Shown in pieces: positions 22,749 to 35,900 of a stretch of 64,000 bases of DNA. The first letter of the stretch is position 1, and each line of letters begins with the position of its first letter. Under the pieces are notes generated by a model. It ran no database searches, had not been told where the DNA came from, and worked only from the letters and a program-made list of their open reading frames with translations. A program made the translations under genes and the position numbers. This DNA is from Nyssa sinensis (lineage: Eukaryota; Streptophyta; Magnoliopsida; Cornales; Nyssaceae), in contig CM018031.1 in the NCBI GenBank assembly GCA_008638375.1, forward strand, positions 60,070,688 through 60,134,687. Reading direction: 5' to 3'.

Positions 22749-24340
22749 ATGGCTCCTAATTTTTGTCCAAGAAAGAACCCTCAAAACCCTTCAAATCGGC
22801 AACCCGCCAGAAGAGGAAGGGGACAAGCAACTGATCCCATGCAGCAGCAACTCAATTGAGTCCAGAGACAAACAGACCAGATGCAGGAGCAACTCCTTGC
22901 CATCTCTAACGCTCTGGAATTGCTTACCTAGGGCCTCTAGGCAACCCCACTCATCCTCTTGCAGGCACGGCTGACGCGAGGGCACAACCTCCTGCCGCCA
23001 CTACGAGTTGGGGACCCCGTGCGGAGACTCCCAGCGAGCAACCAGTGCATCCCCAAGGCAACACATGTGGGAGGAAACCCCCAGCCATCCATCGCAGGCA
23101 GGGGGGATGTCGGCCTTTAATTCGATCGTTCACTACCAAAGCAAGACTAGGGTTTCAACTCCAATAGCTTCGGGGGCCATCCCAGCACCATAGGAGTTTC
23201 AACCTCAAACGGCGCCGATTCCCCTACTTTAGGAAAGCCAGCATCCTCTCCCTACTACGAGGTAGAATCGTCCCATCCATATAGGCACTGAGGCTGTGAG
23301 GCAAGGCCCGCAACAACCGGTACAACCCAGGGCCCCATAGAGGGCCGAGGAAGTAGCAAACTCCATGGACCATACTGCTGTTACTAAATGTGCTTATCTC
23401 CCCCCAGAGCAGGATGATCTAGCTAGGCTGCTCGGAAGATTTACCACGCCGTTCACTTCTGCTATAATGGCAGAAGAGCGGCCAAAGAAATTTATTGTCC
23501 TAAAGTTCACCCTTTATAATGGGATTGGGGACCCAAGAGACCATCTTTGTCACTATCAGCATACCATGGCACTACATGGAGCCACGGGTGCCTTCATGTG
23601 CCATACCTTTATGACCAACCTCAAGGGCACTACTCTGAAGTGGTTCTACCACCTTCCTCAGAATTCAGTCATCAATTTCTATGAACTCAACAGGCGTTTC
23701 CTTGACCGGTTCATGACCAGTAGGAGGTTGAGGAGAAAACCAGAGTTCTTGCTAAACATTAAGCAATCCAAAGGAAAGTCACTTCGAAATTACATCGTGC
23801 ACTTCAATGCTGAACTCATAGAGATCAAAGATTGCAGTCAAGCTTCCTAGTTGCCGCCCTGACCTCTGGCTTAGTGTTGGGGGGTTTTTATGATTCTTTA
23901 AAAAAGAGCCCTCCTGCTGACATGGTAGCACTCATAGAACGGGCTAGAAAGTATATAAATTTGGAGGAGGCAAGGACCTCTTCTCAAAAGATTAAAGAAC
24001 AGGCCTAGAAGGATGATCAAAAGAAAGATACCAACGTAACCAAAAAGATGGTCAGAAGTCCCGACAAAAGGACGACATCTAAAACACCTGGCAACACTAG
24101 TACTGGAAGGGGCAATGCCTACACTCCTCTGAATGCCTCCTTAACTCATATACTTCGGCAGGTCCAAGCACGTGAAAATCTGAAATGGCCCGAGCCACTA
24201 AAGAGCAATCCCGATACCTGGGACTAGAATAAGTACTGTGATTTCCATAAAGACCATGGGCATACTATCGATGAATGCAGAGCTCTCAAACAGGAGATCG
24301 AACAACTCATCAGGAGAGAACGGCTGCGGGAGTTCGTCAG
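22749..24340 (+). pseudogene. gag region of the gypsy element (broken)
   Basis: Starts MAPNFCPRKN at 22749. A retrotransposon-gag domain is recognisable at 23365-23850 (YNGIGDPRDHLCHYQ, RRFLDRF). A zinc knuckle, CDFHKDHGHTIDEC, lies at about 24238-24280. Several stop codons and frame changes interrupt it. Confidence 0.8.
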
Positions 24341-24350
24341 ACATGATGGG

Positions 24351-24935
24351 ATGCAGAACCCTTGTAATGACAGGCCACAATTGAGGAGGCAAGAACCGAG
24401 GCCTGAACAGAGGGATGGATGGCATGAGCCACAACAACAGAACAATCAGGTTATATTTATCCTCCATGCTGATAGCCCAATCACAAGGATGTCCAACCGA
24501 GCAAGAAAATGTTACGCTCGGGAGGCCAGAACTACTTCTAGCATTTTCCAGATCTCAGCTGTAGAGAAAAGGCTGAAGCCATTTTTTGAGATCCAGTTCT
24601 CAGAACAAGATCTTGTAGGGGTGTGTCCCCACAGTGATGCCCTCGTTATCTCACTCAAAATTGCCAACTTTGATATCAGAAGGGTTTTAGTAGATACAGG
24701 GAGTTCTGCCAACGTGCTATTCTACGAGTCTCTCAAGCACTTGAAGCTAAACTCCAATGATGTCAAACCTACCGCCACGATAATGACAAGATTTGATGGG
24801 AACCTCAGCTCCCCGCTGGGGAGAATTGACCTTCCTACAACAACTGGAGAAGGGGACGGTCAAAGGACCATAATATCAGAATATCTGGTTATGGATTCCA
24901 AGTCCCCTTACAACATCATCATTGAAAGGCCTTAG
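24351..24935 (+). pseudogene. Retroviral-type aspartic protease region of the gypsy element
   Basis: 194-residue open stretch with the catalytic LVDTGSSANVLF motif at about 24690-24725. It ends in a stop before the RT region. Confidence 0.8.
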
Positions 24936-25295
24936 CTTCATCAAATGGGAGCGGTCACCTCAACCTTCCACCAATGCCTAAAGTATGTGCACAACAATAC
25001 GATCTATTCTATTAGAGGGAGCCAGCCAATTGCCCGAGAGTGCCACACTCTGGCGCTAAGAAAAAAGACTACCAAATAACAATCACAGCATTTTCATGAA
25101 GGTGGAAGCCCACATTTTTCCAACCTTCATGAGAACGAAGAGTGCCCCTCCAGAATTGATGAACCACTAAGCCCCAGAGGACGAGATAGCAGAGCCAAGC
25201 CAATAGGGGACCCTATTAAGGTGCTCGTCAGCCCCAAAGGAGGAGGGCGATATTTGTAGATCGGCTTAGACCTGTCACTTGCCGAACCAGAAGAT

Positions 25296-26150
25296 ATGGT
25301 GGAATTCTTGAAGAGCAACCTGTCGGTGTTTGCCTGGGAAATTAAAGATATGGAGGGGATAGATCTCGACCTTGTCACCCAAAAGTTAATGACCGACCCT
25401 AACCACCCTCTTGTAAGACAGAAAATGAGGAACTTTGCTCTAGAGCGTCACCAGATCATTAATGAAGATGTGCAAAGGTTGTTGGATGGTAAGATGATGA
25501 AAGAGGTGTTTTATCCAAAATGGATCACCAATACCGTCCTTGTCAAAAATAAAAATGGTAAATAAAGGGTCTGCGTTGACTACACAGACCTTAACAAAGC
25601 CTGTCCCAAAAACAGCTTCCCTCTTCGAAGGATAGACTAACTAGTCGACGCTAGGGTAGGGCACAAACTCATGAGCTTTATGGACGCCTACTCTGGATAC
25701 AACCAGATCCAAATATACCCTCTAAACCAGGAAAAGACAGCTTTCATATCCGAACGAGGTCTCTACTGCTATAAGGTAATGCCGTTTGGTCTGAAAAATG
25801 CTAGGGCAACATATCAACGTCTGGTAAACAAGATGTTCGGCCCTCTGATCGGTAATACAATAGAAGTCTACATAGACGATATGCTGGTCAAAAGCCTACG
25901 GAAGAGCAGCCACATCCAACATCTAAGCCAGACATTTGATATCCTGAAACAACACAGGATGAAATTAAATCCCCTGAAGTGCACCTTCAGTGTAACCAAG
26001 GGAAAATTATTAGGTTTTCTGGTTTCCTAGAGGGGTATGGAAGCAGACCCAACTCAGATTAAATCCTTAATCGAGCTGGAATCACTAAAGACTAAGAAAG
26101 ACATTCAGGCTTTGAATAGGAGAATTACGGCTCTGGACTGATTAATCTCT
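25296..26150 (+). pseudogene. Reverse transcriptase region of the gypsy element
   Basis: Fragments carry RT landmarks: VDYTDLNKACPK, SFMDAYSGYNQI, MPFGLKNARATYQ and the catalytic YIDDMLVKS (about 25870-25896). In-frame stops near 25563, 25638 and 26028 disable it. Confidence 0.88.
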
Positions 26151-26186
26151 AAATCTACCGATCGTTGCCTACCATTCTTCAAAGCC

Positions 26187-27287
26187 TTGAAGGGAAACAA
26201 GGCCTTACAATGGTTCGATGAATGTGAGAAAGCCTTTCAAGAACTGAAGAAGTATCTGGCCTCCCCCGAACTTCTCACAAAGTCGATCCAAGGGGAGAAA
26301 CTCCTCCTCTATCTTGCGGTCTCAAAGAATGCTGTCAGTTCTATACTGATCAGGCAAGACAAAGGGGTCCAGAAGCCCATATTCTACGTAAGCAAGACAC
26401 TTTTGGATACAAAGAAAAAGTATCCAGAGATTGAGAAGCTGGCCTTTGCTTTGATAATCTCTGCCCGGAAGCTCCAACCCTACTTCCAAGCACATCCTAT
26501 TGAGATCCCAACCGTCTGTCCACTCAAGTCAGTACTACGGAAGCCTGAAGTCTCGGAGCTATTGGTTAAGTGGTCTGTGGAGTTAGGAGAATTTGATATA
26601 TCCTACGTTCCACGGACCTCCATTAAAGGGCAAACATTGGCAGAATTTGTTACGGAATTCACTCCAGTGCCGCATGATAAGGCACAACTGAGTAAGAGCT
26701 CTGCTCTATGGCAACTCTATACCGATGGATCATCTACCGACCGAGGTTCAGGCATCAGCTTGGTATTACGGTCCCCTGAAGGGCTTATAGCGGAAAAAAC
26801 AGTAAGCTTGGGGTTAAGAGCCTCTAACAATGAAGCCGAGTATGAAGTCCTTATCCTCAAAATGAAGTTAGCGATGGAATACAAGGCTTGGAATCTCGAG
26901 GTTTCTTCTGATTCCCAACTGGTGGTAAGTCAAGTTCAGGGAGAGTTTGCCATCAAAGACGATAGAATGCTCCGGTACTCAGAGCTGGTAGACTCACTAA
27001 AGCGCTCTTTCTTTGAATTCGCCATTCAAAAGTTCGAGAGAGGTCAGAACTCCAAGGCTGACACCTTGGCAAACATGGCCTCCTATCTCAAGCCAAAAGG
27101 AGATTTGACTCTGAAGATCTCTTACCAGCCAAAGCTAAGCATTGAAAAGGTATGGTCTTCTCAAGTTTTCGAGAAGGCCCAAAATTGGATGACTCCCATC
27201 CTCCAGTATATAAGCAGGGCTACTTCCGGAAGACAAAAACTTAGCCCGAAAAATTCAAATCAGGACAACTCAGTACCTAGTCCTTAA
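26187..27287 (+). pseudogene. RNase H regions (gypsy-type plus second, archaeal-type) of the gypsy element
   Basis: 366-residue open stretch. Its first part (KALQWFDECEKAF, PIFYVSKTL) is the gypsy RNase H/tether. The second part has the acidic residues of an additional RNase H: LYTDGSS, NNEAEYE, SDSQLVV and KADTLA. Dual RNase H is a Tat-lineage trait. Confidence 0.82.
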
Positions 27288-27329
27288 TAGGAAGCTCTAT
27301 CGAAAATCTTACTCTTAACCCCTGTTGTA

Positions 27330-28419
27330 GTGCCGAACTCTAGAAGAATCTTAATATGTTCTGGAAGAAATACACGAAGGAATCTGTGGCAACCAAATTG
27401 GTGGTAAAACCATAGCCCACCGAGCTTTAACACAGTGCTACTATTGGCCCAACATGCTGAAGCAGGCCAAGGTGTACGTCCAGAAATGTGACAAATGCCA
27501 ACGATTCGCTCCATACCAGCACCAGCCCCACCATGAGCTCATTCTTATTGCCAGCTCATGACCCTTTACTCAGTGGGGGATGGACATTATAGGGCCGCTG
27601 CCAAAGGTCACTCCGAACAGAAGATACCTCTTGGTTGCCATTGATTATTTCTCCAAGTGGGCGAAGGCCGAGCCCCTAACACACATCACAGAAGTGGAAG
27701 TAAAGAGCTTCACATGAAAGAATATAGTTTGCAGGTTGGGCATACCGCGGGTTATCATTTCAAACCATGGTACGCAGTTTGCCGGTAAAATCTTTAAAAA
27801 ATTCTACGAAGACTTGCGCACCAGTCATCACTTTGCTTCACCAGGGCATCCCCAAGCCAACGGGCAAGCCGAGGTCACCAACCGAACAATTCTTGATGCT
27901 CTTAAGAAGAGGTTGGAAGAGGCCAAAGGAAGATGGGTTGAAGAGCTTCCTAGTGTGCTTTGGGCTTACAGAACTATAAGAAGAATACCAACTTCTAAGA
28001 CTCCATTCTCACTTGCCTATGGCTTGGAAGTAGTGATTCCTGTTGAAATTGGTATTCCCAACTTGAGGACGAAAGCTTTCTACCAAGGGGCTAATGATCA
28101 GTAGCTTGCAAAAAACCTGGACCTACTTGAAGAAAAGAGAGATTAGGCCAGAATCAAGATGGAAGCATATCAACACAGGATGACCAATACCTTCAAACAA
28201 GGGATAAGGCCCCTCAGTTTCTAGGTCGGGTACCTTGTCCTAAAAAGAGTGTTCTCAAACACTAAGGATCCTACCATGGGAAAGTTGTTGCCCAACTGGG
28301 AAGGCCCATACAGGGTAACAAAGATTGTTAGACCTACCACATACTGGTTAGAAGACATAGCTGGAAAACCTATACCTAGGCCATGGAATATAAAACACTT
28401 ACGAAAATATTATCAATAA
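27330..28419 (+). pseudogene. Integrase region of the gypsy element
   Basis: An HHCC-like zinc region ends CDKCQRFA. The core has WGMDIIGPL and GQAEVTNR, but the second catalytic aspartate position reads ISNHGTQF, so Asp is replaced by Asn. Stops lie near 27559 and 27716. The C-terminal part (LLPNWEGPYRV, about 28285) resembles a gypsy integrase C-terminal domain. Confidence 0.85.
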
Positions 28420-28460
28420 AGATTTTCTTTCTTTACCTCCCTAAAAAGTGTTCTCATTTC

Positions 28461-28975
28461 AATGTACAAACCCTTAAAAATCTTGCAGCCCATGCAAGAG
28501 TTATAGGTCTGGTCCATTTCAATGTATAGACCCCTAAAAAACCTTGCAACCCATGTAGGAGTTATAGGTCTGGTCCATCTCAATGTACAGACCCCTAAAA
28601 ACCTTGCAGCTCATGCAAGAGTTATAGGTCTGGTCCATCTCAATGTATAGTCCCCTAAAAAACCTTGCAGCCCATGCAAGAGTTATAGGTCTGGTCCATC
28701 TCAATATACAGACCCCTAAAAACCTTGCAGCCCATGCAAAAGTTATAGGTTTGGTCCATTTTAATGTACAGACTCCTAAAAACCTTACAGCCCATGCAAG
28801 AGTTATAGGTCTGGTCCATCTCAATGTACAGACTCCTAAAAACCTTACAGCCCATGCAAGAGTTATAGGTCTGGTCCATCTCAATGTACAGACTCATAAA
28901 AACCTTGTAGCCTATGCAAGATTTACAAGTCTGGTCCATCTCAATGAACGGACCTCTACAACTCTTTGTAACAGT
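28461..28975 (+). repeat. 60-bp minisatellite, about 8.5 units, in the gypsy element
   Basis: Units start near 28461, 28520, 28580, 28640, 28702, 28762, 28822, 28882 and 28942, with the core CTTGCAGCCCATGCAAGAG and GGTCTGGTCCATCTC. Because 60 is a multiple of 3, long frames stay open on both strands; these are not genes. Confidence 0.95.
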
Positions 28976-29095
28976 TACAAGAATTAAAGGTCTGGATAAA
29001 TGATTAGTGATTTTAGAAGAAGGACCTTATAAGCAATAAAGACTTAAAGTATCTTTCGAAGAAGATTATCAATGTTGGTTGCTGGGTTTGAAGTT

Positions 29096-29455
29096 AGTCC
29101 TGCTCAATTATTACCAATCCTGGTGATAGAGGATTTGTTCAAATTACCATTGCAAGTTTTCCTGCTCAGTTATTACCAATTCTAGTGATAGAGGATTTGT
29201 TCAATTACCATTACAAGTCATCCTGTTCAGTTATTGCCAGTTCTGATGACAGAAGTTCTGATTATGAAAGATTTATCCGGTTACCATATAATCACAAGTC
29301 TTACTGTTTGGATGCCAGGGTATTGCCAATTCTAGTTACAAAAGATTTGTTCAATTACTGTGATTGTTTAATTACAAGTCTTACTGCTCGGTTATTACCA
29401 ATTTTGGCCACCAAAACTTTGCTCAGTTACCATATAATTACAAGTTTCTCTGCTT
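29096..29455 (+). repeat. Degenerate tandem repeat, about 5 units of 61-84 bp
   Basis: Recurrent phrase TATTACCAATTCTGGTGATAG, then GATTTGTTCAATTACC, then ACAAGT, with length variation between units. Confidence 0.8.
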
Positions 29456-29952
29456 GGAAGACAGCACTTAACTCATGCTCATTTAAAAGTTAAAGGGAAG
29501 ATATGAAGTTTATTCAATTCCCGAACGACTTTACTTCATTTAATTGCAAGCTTAAGGGCCGAAAGCCCAAGGTTGTTTTACAAAGCAGTAATGGGTTGAT
29601 ACAGTGTTGAAGTCTACTACAAGCTTGGCATATTATTAACATTTACAAAATTTACAAGTAATGTTACTCGGAAGTGACAATCAATAAAAGTGCTTTGAAA
29701 TATAAAAGTATGTCAGTTCTCGAAAAAAGTCAATTTCATTGATAATTGATAAAGGATTACATTAGATCGGAAGATTTACAAAGAAGCAAAGTACAGAAGC
29801 AAAAATCCTATACTAAAACTGGTCCAAACAAGGAAGAGGCCATTCTGCTCCATGTCATCATCACTCTCTTCCTTTAGTTCTGCTGATCCGAACGAGGAAG
29901 AGGTCATTTGGTCCCATGTCGTCGTCACTATCTTCCTTCGTTCTCCTCAAAT

Positions 29953-31925
29953 TCAGCACGCTGCATCCTTATCAGCTTGAGTAGGTGCTTCTACCAAAGG
30001 AAGATCGAGAGGGGCTACCTCATTATCATCGTTCTGAACCTCGACCTTGGCTGGAGGGATTTCAACAGTTTTAATCCCAGTCAAATCAAGGTCGGGGTAT
30101 TTCATGATTAGCTTTGTTCTGAAGGTATTGTACCCATGCTCGATCAGCTCCTTACCCATCTCCTCAACTTCAGCCTTCATTTTTGCTTTGGTTTGCGCCT
30201 TGGCAGATTAGACTGCATCTTTAATCTTCTAGATGGAGGCAACTTGGAAGTCGTCAAACCTCCTTTAAAGGTCATCCAACTTCGAGCAAGGGAGTCCCGT
30301 TCAAACTCCATGATGGACAAAGAGGTCTTCACCTCATTTAGCTTCTCCTCAGCAGGAGAGGTAGTGGATTGGGCAATTCACAACTATAGCCTAGTCTTAT
30401 CCAGCTCAGACTGGAGATTGCCAATCATCTCTAGATCTGCATAAGATTCCACAATGGCAGCAAGGCCATGCATGGTCTGCCGAGGAAAACAGAAACAAGT
30501 CAGAACAAGTAAGGCTAAAGTTTCAGAATGCAAAAATAAAAGATAAGGAAAGGAGCTCGAAAGCTACCTTCATCTAGAGGGACAAAAGATGTGTGGCAAT
30601 CTTCTCAGCATTCTGCCTCTTATATTGCTTTGGGCCTGAAACCCAGAACTCGTCAAAGGCCTTCCTCGCAGCTAAGTAGCCGGAATCATCAGGCGCCTCA
30701 ACAACGGGAGCAACAAGAGCAGCTGTTTTCCCCTTCCCCCTCTGCCTGGTCAGAACTTCAGGGGTAGGAAGGGGGGCAGGCGCAAAAACGGGAGGCACAC
30801 TCTCATCCTCAACCAGAGTACGATCCGGGGAGCTGGAGAGGAGCCTCATTTTCTTCACTTGAAAAGGTAGGTCGGCAGGAGAGGAAGGCTCCCCTACCGT
30901 CTTCTTCTTTTGCCCTGGAGCCCACTTGGACATCAGGGACTTTTTAAGATTGCCAGTTCGGGAGGTCGTCAGACGAGCATCCATCAGGTTCTCTAGTGTA
31001 AGGATGACGGTGTGAGCTTTGTTGCTGGTTTGAAGGAGCTAACGGTACTTGTCTTGAAGATCAACCCTAAAGATTGACCTTTTCCAAGCACTTTTATTTG
31101 CACAGAAGACATAAACACAGAGGTTAGACAAGCAGTAAGGCAGTAAAAATATGCAAAAATAGAAACAGAGATGTATTTAAGAAAGGGGTCTCACCCTTAA
31201 TCCTGGTACTCTGGGGAAATGTCGAGATTTGATCCTGGAAGTCCTTCAGCTCCCATCCTCCTTCTACGAAGAAGTACCGCTTCTTCTAAGTCTTATTGAA
31301 AGTTGGCACTGAGGTGAGGGGTCTAAACCCCTTGCCGAAGGACATATAAAAGAGGCCTTCCGACCTCATGTACTTTAGATCCATATTGCTACGGATCAGG
31401 TCAAGGTTTACCTCTACACCGTTTAGATGTCCTAACACTATAAACCCTAATAGGTGCTTCTAACTATTGAGGTTGAGGTCGGCAGGGTAGATGTTGAACC
31501 ATTTGAAGAGCTGACTAACTAGAGGAGGAAGGGGGAATCTAAGTCCCATCTCAAACCATGCGAGATAAACATAGATCTCACCTGAACGGATCTCAGAAGG
31601 GCGATCTAGAGAGCTAGGGGCTCTGCAGGTCACGTTCAAGGGGAATTCAAAAGCAGCCCTCAGGTCATCTAGCATGCCCTGAGTAATGGCAGTTTCTCCT
31701 TCCTCTCTTTGGGAAGGCCTGTTAGAGGTCTCTCCTACTCTGTTCCTAGGCTCATTGAATGCATTTATTATCCTAACTCCAGGACTAGAGGGAGACTCTA
31801 CCGCCCTATTTTCGGCACTACCGAAAGAACTACTACTTATAATGTGAACTTGGGATGGCACAGTCGACTTCGAAGAGCTTCCTATGCCATAGCTAATGCT
31901 GGAAAAGGCATCGAAGACTAACATC
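29953..31925 (-). pseudogene. Antisense, apparently spliced gene of the Tat element (PF04195-like)
   Basis: On the strand opposite to pol. The first exon-like region starts MLVFDAFSS near 31925 and carries FKWFNIYPADLN, typical of the 'putative gypsy type transposon' domain. Two GT-AG intron-like gaps follow, 31091-31194 and 30477-30567, each with a pyrimidine-rich 3' end and an open frame on the far side. The last part is charged and probably helical. At least two Trp codons have become TAG (31449 and about 31290), so the gene is inactive. Function of the family is unknown. Confidence 0.7.
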
Positions 31926-32354
31926 GTAGATAAAAAGAAAAAGGAACAGAATGAGGAGAAGAAAAACAAGAAGTAAACAAAAAGAAAAATAGACGAAAGA
32001 GAGAGCCAAACCGAACCTGAGGGACAACCGGAGGAGGGAGCTTCGAACGACAGCAACTTCTTTAAGAACTCTGGTCGCTCTGATATCGACGGCAGGGGAT
32101 TCCTTTGAGAGCAAGGGAAATGATGGAGGGAAGGGGCGTACGCGTACCTTTCCCTTCCTTATATAGGTTTACAGAAATAGGCGTCCAACCAGCCGAACCG
32201 TCACTGCAGTTAATGGAAGTAATGGCCTCGAAAGCCCAAACGATAGATGTGCATTACTGCCACATCAACGACCGCTTGGGAAGGCGAAGTGACAAGATGT
32301 GTGACTTTTTGGAAGCCCACAGCCTTAGTTACGTGTCGTGCTAAAGTAAGGCTC

Positions 32355-32369
32355 GGAAGGGAGTAGCTA
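32355..32369 (+). other. Probable polypurine tract of the gypsy element
   Basis: GGAAGGGAG lies just before the 3' LTR, in the position expected for plus-strand priming. Confidence 0.5.
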
Positions 32370-32940
32370 ATATACCATAAAGTGATAGATCAGTCCCTAC
32401 ACGATACGTGTACACACAGAACAGACAGAGCTCGTCTATCCAGAGCAGGCTTACTTATATGGACTTCAGAGCTCCTTAGCTTGGAACCCTGTACAACCCT
32501 CAGACTCACTTTCAGCTCATAAGGTACCGAGGATATGCATAGGAGAATCCTGAATAGATTTTTGCCTCAAATGCCCTACCGAGCTGAAGATAAGGAAACA
32601 ATGTGCGACAAGGAAACTGCCATTCCTGGACAATTTTCACTTCCTATGGAGCGCAGTGTTCTACATGGTAACTGTCATTCTTTGATGACAATCAAATCCC
32701 TATTTTCACGAGGTTGAATCCTAATTAACTTAGGAGAATCCGTATCCTATGAATCGGACCCTAAGGTACGCAATTTCAGGGACAGTTATTCAATTACTTT
32801 CAATTACAGTCTTTCCTTACAATTTTATTGACTTCGTCATCGTAGGGGCCACCGCCGGAGCCAACCCAGTGGCCCTCTGATTTCTTTCTTTGAGTGTTCA
32901 ACAAGTGATAGAGAGCGAAGCCCCTGCCGATCAGAAAGTG
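32370..32940 (+). repeat. 3' LTR of the gypsy element
   Basis: Aligns end to end with 22071-22647 at about 90% by eye. The sequence after it resumes the CRRSP spacer (compare 14106). Confidence 0.85.
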
Positions 32941-35900
32941 CAGAATTAAATATCAAGATCATAAATGTTTTATTTATGTCAAAATTTTTTACTTTGAATG
33001 AATCTTTTAAACTGCTTTAAAAGTTGAATTTTTCGGTCGTCTAAGTATAAGTCCAATTTTTCCATGTGATCAAATTTACTTTTAAGAATATTGCATTAGA
33101 CTAATCAACGTATCTCTCTCTATAAAATTCAATAAACTTACTTTAAATCAATTAATTCTCTCATCCAAATATACGCCAAATGCAAACTTTGTTTTCCCTC
33201 ACATAGCATTTCTTATATAAATTTAATATTTTCTTGCAATGATTTATCAAATGTGAATGATGATTTACGACTTTTTTAATTAATATATTATAATAGTTAG
33301 TACTATGTAATTAAACATTTACGATCTTTTTTAATTAATATCTCATATTGTTTTATGATTCTAGGATTCAGACACAATACTTGAAGCATCTCATCCATTC
33401 ATTCTAGAATTCCAATTTCAACAACTCTCAGCAGCTCCATTCTCTTCCCGGATAATTCTTGAGTGTATCGGATCTGAATTAAAATAATCAAAGTTCATCG
33501 ATCAGACAAAAAAAAAAAAAATTGTTTCCTTAAAACTATACAACTGATCTAAGGATGTAACTCAAATTTGATTCGTGATCGACTCGATTATATCGATTAC
33601 AAACTCGTTCGAGGTCGGTTGCAAGATAAATAAGATAAACTTGAATATATTTTGAGACTTGTTAATTTATTGAAATCGACTCAAGATCGACTCGTTAAGT
33701 TAAAAGTAATCTAATACTATATAAAAATTTTAGCAACTTGAGCTTGACTCATAATTGGTTTGATTAAAAACTTGTTTAAAATTAGTTAAAAAAATTAACA
33801 AATTGAACTTGAATATAAATTAAAATTTGTTTATTTTAACAAATTAAATTTGAATAATTTACTATTTAACTCAGTTCGATTTGACTCATTTACACTCTTA
33901 AAGAACTTGACTGATACATATAACACATGATGTTGGGCCTATTTCACAAATTAGGTTCATACAGGAATCTCTCTTTCCATGGACCCCATTTGCTTTTGTC
34001 TGTTTTTTCTATTGGTGTCTTACTCTTTCCTAACAAGTCTTCCGAGGATGTGAGAGGCAAATGGGTGTGGAAGAACAACCCAGCAGAAATTGTTGACCAA
34101 TTGGTTGAGAGGGGTGTTTTCTACGAGCTGTATGGCTATTTTTCTATGAACTTATATATTATTGTCACCTAGCTTTCAGAGGCCCTTTATATGAAACTAC
34201 AGTTGATTTTGGACAAGTTATGCTCGGAGTAAGGGTGTTATTTTCATGTACATGATTCATCAATTATTGACTACTTGACAGTTGACAGACCCACTCTGCA
34301 CTTTATTACAAATTGATTTATCAGACTTTTCTAAATTCATTTGTTTTACATGTGATATGGTTCACTTTTTCTTTACAAAGTAACATAGTATTATTAAAAA
34401 AGTAGATTAAAATTTAATGTTTTTTGACTTATTTAAGAATTTTTGAAATATTTTTAATAAAAAAATATTGTGGATTAATCTTCTTTATAATGTTTGTCGA
34501 CTTCTGTAATAACATTCTCTTTTATGGTAGTTGCAAGATGGTATTTCAAGTTTGTTAACTTACTAATTTTTTTTTCATGTAATTTTGTGTCAAAAACAAA
34601 TGATAATTGAAAAAAAATAATTATTATTATACCAAAAAAATGATATTGTACCTTTAAGTTCACAATTATTGTAAGACTTCATGAACATCTCTGAAATTAC
34701 TCCAGTTTGGAGATGAGTTTGTGCCTTCAAATCATCATTCATTTCTTGTTTTTCTATCCGAGGGGGAGTAAGAAATTTTTTGAGAGGAAATTTTAAGGAG
34801 AATTTGTTTTTTTTTTTTAAATTGTAGATTTTTTTCCCTTAAAATACGGTTCAATTTTTTGGGAGTTTATGATTAGATTGAGTTGGGTTGGATTAGAATT
34901 AAAAATGGGGCAAAAAATTAACATAGTCTAGGTTCAAATATGCTAAATTTCTTATACATAATTTTTTTTTCCCAAAACTTGGGAGTTATAATCACACCAG
35001 TCTACCTTTTCTTCTGCCTAGGGATGACAAGTTAACTTGATTTATTGGAAACCCACCATACCTGTCCTTAATGAGGCGAATTTGGAGAAGCAATTTTAAC
35101 CGGATGCGATTTGGGACGGATTTAGGGTGAAGACATTCTATCCCACCTTGTCCCAATTATATAAAATAAAATAATAAAAAAAATTTGTGCTATATAATCA
35201 ATCTTTATAATAATATTTTTCAATCATACGTTAGAAGATTAGACAAACTTAATAGAGTTGTACATTTAAAAGTAAAAAATAACATCAATCTAATTCTTTA
35301 TTGACATGCATATTTCTTATTTTAACACATATATGTAACATCTTGTTTGAAATGTGTTAACTATAATTAATTTATAAATAAATAATAAATAGGAACCTTG
35401 ATGCATGGAGACCCACCCCTATTTACCACGGGATTTTAACAGGTTTGGGGAAAAAAATTATGGGACAGGATTGGAGAAAGAGAAGCCAGGCCTTAACCCG
35501 CTCGGTTACCATTATTTCTGCCCTTGTTTTTATTAATTATATTACATAAGGTTATTAGGTCCTGAAGATATAAGTTGTGAGGTGTCCATCTAATAAACAT
35601 TCCACCTCTCGTAATTTGCTTTTGTCCTCCTACTCTCACAAAGGTAGTGGGTCCTATGGTGAGTCCATGAATGATGTACCACAATTTTGCAAAAGAAGTG
35701 AGACAAAAATAAATTATGAGAAATGTGAAAAAAGTGGAGGAATGATGTACCGCACATTTATCATTGCTCTCAAATAATGTGAGCAATAATACAGTTAGTC
35801 GCAAGTGAGGAAACTCGCAATTTGATTGGCGTGTGATCGCATGTGATATTGACGTGTGTAATGCACGCATCAATCAGATTATGAGTGACGGTCACTCGCG

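Larger units (their letters stand above)
22071..32940 (+). mobile_element. Degenerate Ty3/gypsy LTR retrotransposon, Tat-type
   Basis: Two LTRs of about 575 bp enclose a primer binding site, gag, protease, RT, two RNase H-like regions and integrase in Ty3/gypsy order, then a long 3' region with tandem repeats and an antisense gene. An RNase H of the DGSS...NEAEYE...SDSQL...ADTLA type after the gypsy RNase H, a CDFHKDHGHTIDEC zinc knuckle, and an antisense gene behind pol are typical of the Tat lineage. Many stops and frameshifts make it defective. It sits within spacer A of the second CRRSP block. Exact ends are uncertain because no clean TG...CA or target duplication is seen. Confidence 0.88.

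Noticed and set aside
22645..22974. 109-residue frame at the start of the gypsy internal region
   Set aside because: It is out of frame with the gag that starts MAPNFCPRKN at 22749.
28461..28975. Regular repeat array as a CRISPR or a repeat-protein gene
   Set aside because: The units are contiguous without unique spacers and belong to a plant retrotransposon; frames stay open only because the unit is 60 bp.
22071..32940. Gypsy element as an active transposon
   Set aside because: Many stops, altered integrase Asp and about 10% LTR divergence.
33927..34172. 81-residue + frame in spacer A'
   Set aside because: The counterpart at 15125-15316 has frame changes and no conserved protein sequence, so selection on a product is unlikely.
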